The notes under the pieces were generated by a model. The model searched no databases, was not told where the DNA came from, and was given only the letters and a program-made list of their open reading frames with translations. The position numbers and the translations under genes were made by a program. Of a stretch of DNA of 64,000 nucleotides, positions 62,670-64,000 are shown piece by piece; within the stretch, counting starts at the first letter, position 1, and the number at the start of each line of letters is the position of its first letter. The stretch spans positions 1-64,000 of the forward strand of contig VCJN01003064.1 in NCBI GenBank assembly GCA_006384855.1, given 5' to 3'. Source of the DNA: Tetraselmis striata. Lineage: Eukaryota > Chlorophyta > Chlorodendrophyceae > Chlorodendrales > Chlorodendraceae.

Positions 62670-64000
62670 TCAGCTGACGGCGGCGCGCACCACCGCCTTG
62701 GCGCGCTCCAGCAGCGTGGGCAGCTGCCGCATGACGCCCTCCGCCAGCCCGGCCACCTCCCTCGCCGCCGCCGCCGGGGGCGCCGGGGCGGACCACTCCG
62801 GGGCCGGCCGCTCCCCGCCGCGCCACTCCGCGCCGCCGCCGACGCCGCACTCCCAGCCGCTGGGTGGCGCCGCCCGGACCTGCCGCGGCGGGCGCCGCTC
62901 CGCCGCATCCGCCGCCGCCGCACGTTGCCTCCGCCGGCGGCGGCTGCGGCGGAAGGGCGCCCAGCCGCCCAGCGCGAGCCCCGCGGCCGACACCTCCGCG
63001 CACGTGAAGCCCACCCCCAGCACCGGGTACCCGTGCCCGCCGCGGCTCGCCGGCTCCCACGACGACGCCTCCAGCAGCGACTGGCTCGAGCGCCACCCCG
63101 CCTCCACAAACAGCGGCCCCACCTGAGCGCCCCAAATGGCACACACGGCGGAGGATGTCAGGCGTCACCACTGGCCCGAGACCCGTGCCCCGGTAGCGAC
63201 CCCCCCCCCCCCCCCTTCCAGTGCCGTCGCATTCCACAGGGCGCACCTTGCCACGCGCCGACAGCACCCAGGAAGGCTTCAGGTCCTGCGCCGCAACGCA
63301 CACACTCAGCCAGACTGCAGGGTAGGGGCACGGCTATGCGCAGGATGCTCTCTGCCCCCCCCCCCCCCCCCCCCCCCCGCCCCCGCCCCGCGGCATCCCT
63401 CACGATGGAGTCGAAAAGTGCGCCCGTGCGGAGATATGCCGCCATAGAGCGGAGGACCTCCGGCTCAGTGGGGTGGCAAAAGCCATTGTTGCTATCTGAA
63501 ACTCTATCACACCCGCCTGCCCCCCCCCCCCCCCCCCCATACACACACACCCTCGCTGTTGCCGCAGCAGGCATGAAAGGGGGAGGGGCACGCGAGGCGG
63601 GCGGGCGGGTTGCCTCGATGGTGCGAGGCTGGCCCCCGCCGGGCACACGCAGCGCCGGCACCACCCCCGCGTGCAGCTGGAAGGGGCGCAGCAGCCAGGG
63701 TAGCTGCAGGTTGACGCCCGCGGACAGCACGCGCGGCAACGTCTCGTCCGGCGATCGCATCCCCACCGTCGCCTCCACCTCGTGCCGGAAGCGCACCGGC
63801 AGCAGCTGCACCGCCCGCAAGGAGGGGCGGCATATCAGCGGCGTGGAGCATGTGAGAGCGGGGGGGGGGGGGGGGGGGGGCGCTCGCACATTGTGGCTGA
63901 CGCCAAGCCGAGCGCCAAGCGCGAGCTCGCCGTTGTACAGGCGCTCCGCCGCCAGGCGCGCCGCCGGGGGCAGTCGCGCCTCCAGTCCCTCCGGCAGCCG
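62670..64000 (-). CDS. Unidentified intron-containing host gene, 3' part
   Basis: It runs in from the right edge. Inferred exons: 64000-63890 (ARLAAERLYNGELALGARLG), about 63805-63551 (LLPVRFRHEVEATVGM; LSAGVNLQLPWLLRPFQLHA), about 63495-63404 (TEPEVLRSMAAYLRTGALFD), about 63314-63247 (LKPSWVLSARGK), and 63122-62670. The last exon reads VGPLFVEAGWRSSQSLLEAS and ends in a Pro/Arg-rich tail and the helix LPTLLERAKAVVRAAVS. Introns hold long C/G runs. Repeated amphipathic strand-like segments with small residues suggest a beta-rich, perhaps envelope or membrane protein, but I do not recognise the family. Phase at two junctions does not close, so some borders are wrong. Confidence 0.4.

Noticed and set aside
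61541-63303. Minus-strand ORFs of 533 and 321 codons
   Set aside because: The high GC lowers stop frequency; they cross the SET gene's last exon and the introns of the minus-strand gene without domain signal.

Overview
The window looks like nuclear DNA of a green alga, probably near the Chlamydomonadales. The signs are a GC-rich background, short intron-rich genes with GT/AG junctions, TGTAA signals just after stop codons, a Rubisco-LSMT-type SET-domain gene, and many TIR, Copia, LINE and tyrosine-recombinase transposons. Only about three host genes are visible, all in the right-hand third: a LisH-domain gene (40.9-42.2 kb), a nine-exon SET-domain methyltransferase-like gene (59.2-61.8 kb) and the 3' part of an unidentified intron-containing gene on the minus strand (62.7 kb to the window end).

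The left third (about 1.32-19.97 kb) is an integrated polinton-like virus (PLV). It is bounded by long inverted repeats that carry CTCTACACC-type iterons, a 27-bp palindrome and a small ORF. Inside, a minus-strand arm carries replication, integration and fibre genes: a family-A-like polymerase/SF3 helicase, an AT-hook protein, a Cys-rich protein, a tyrosine recombinase, a collagen-like fibre, a penton-like protein and a basic protein. A plus-strand arm carries morphogenesis genes: packaging ATPase, SAP-domain protein, small amphipathic protein, major capsid protein, second capsid-like protein, FN3-like protein, SLATT-like two-TM protein and a discoidin-like fibre. The core virion genes (ATPase, major capsid, both penton/minor-capsid candidates) are open. 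The polymerase-helicase, integrase, collagen fibre, SAP protein, SLATT-like protein and discoidin fibre are broken by stops or frameshifts, so this is a decaying provirus. Left of it lies a remnant of a DDE transposon with a THAP-like ORF.

The middle (20-58 kb) is a transposon graveyard in which nesting order can be read. A Copia element (22.07-28.00 kb, 5-bp target duplication GCCTT) has split an older ORF. A TRIM-like mini-LTR element (46.44-47.97 kb, duplication CAAAG) uses the same half-tRNA-iMet primer site. An RLE-type LINE (48.2-52.7 kb) has 5'-truncated relatives at 20.2, 31.8 and 40.0 kb, two with clear target duplications. Three copies (32.7-36.8, 37.2-40.4, 54.8-57.6 kb) belong to an element type that encodes a gag-like protein plus a tyrosine recombinase with no visible reverse transcriptase. 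There are also a 2.4-kb CAT/CAC trinucleotide array, a ~200-bp tandem repeat, a PstI-rich fold-back element, a possible tRNA-derived SINE and many pure C/G runs (up to 37 nt).

Function assignments come from motif recognition only; no database search was possible. Frameshift positions are inferred from where recognisable protein similarity jumps frame. Exon borders are inferred from splice consensus plus reading frame.
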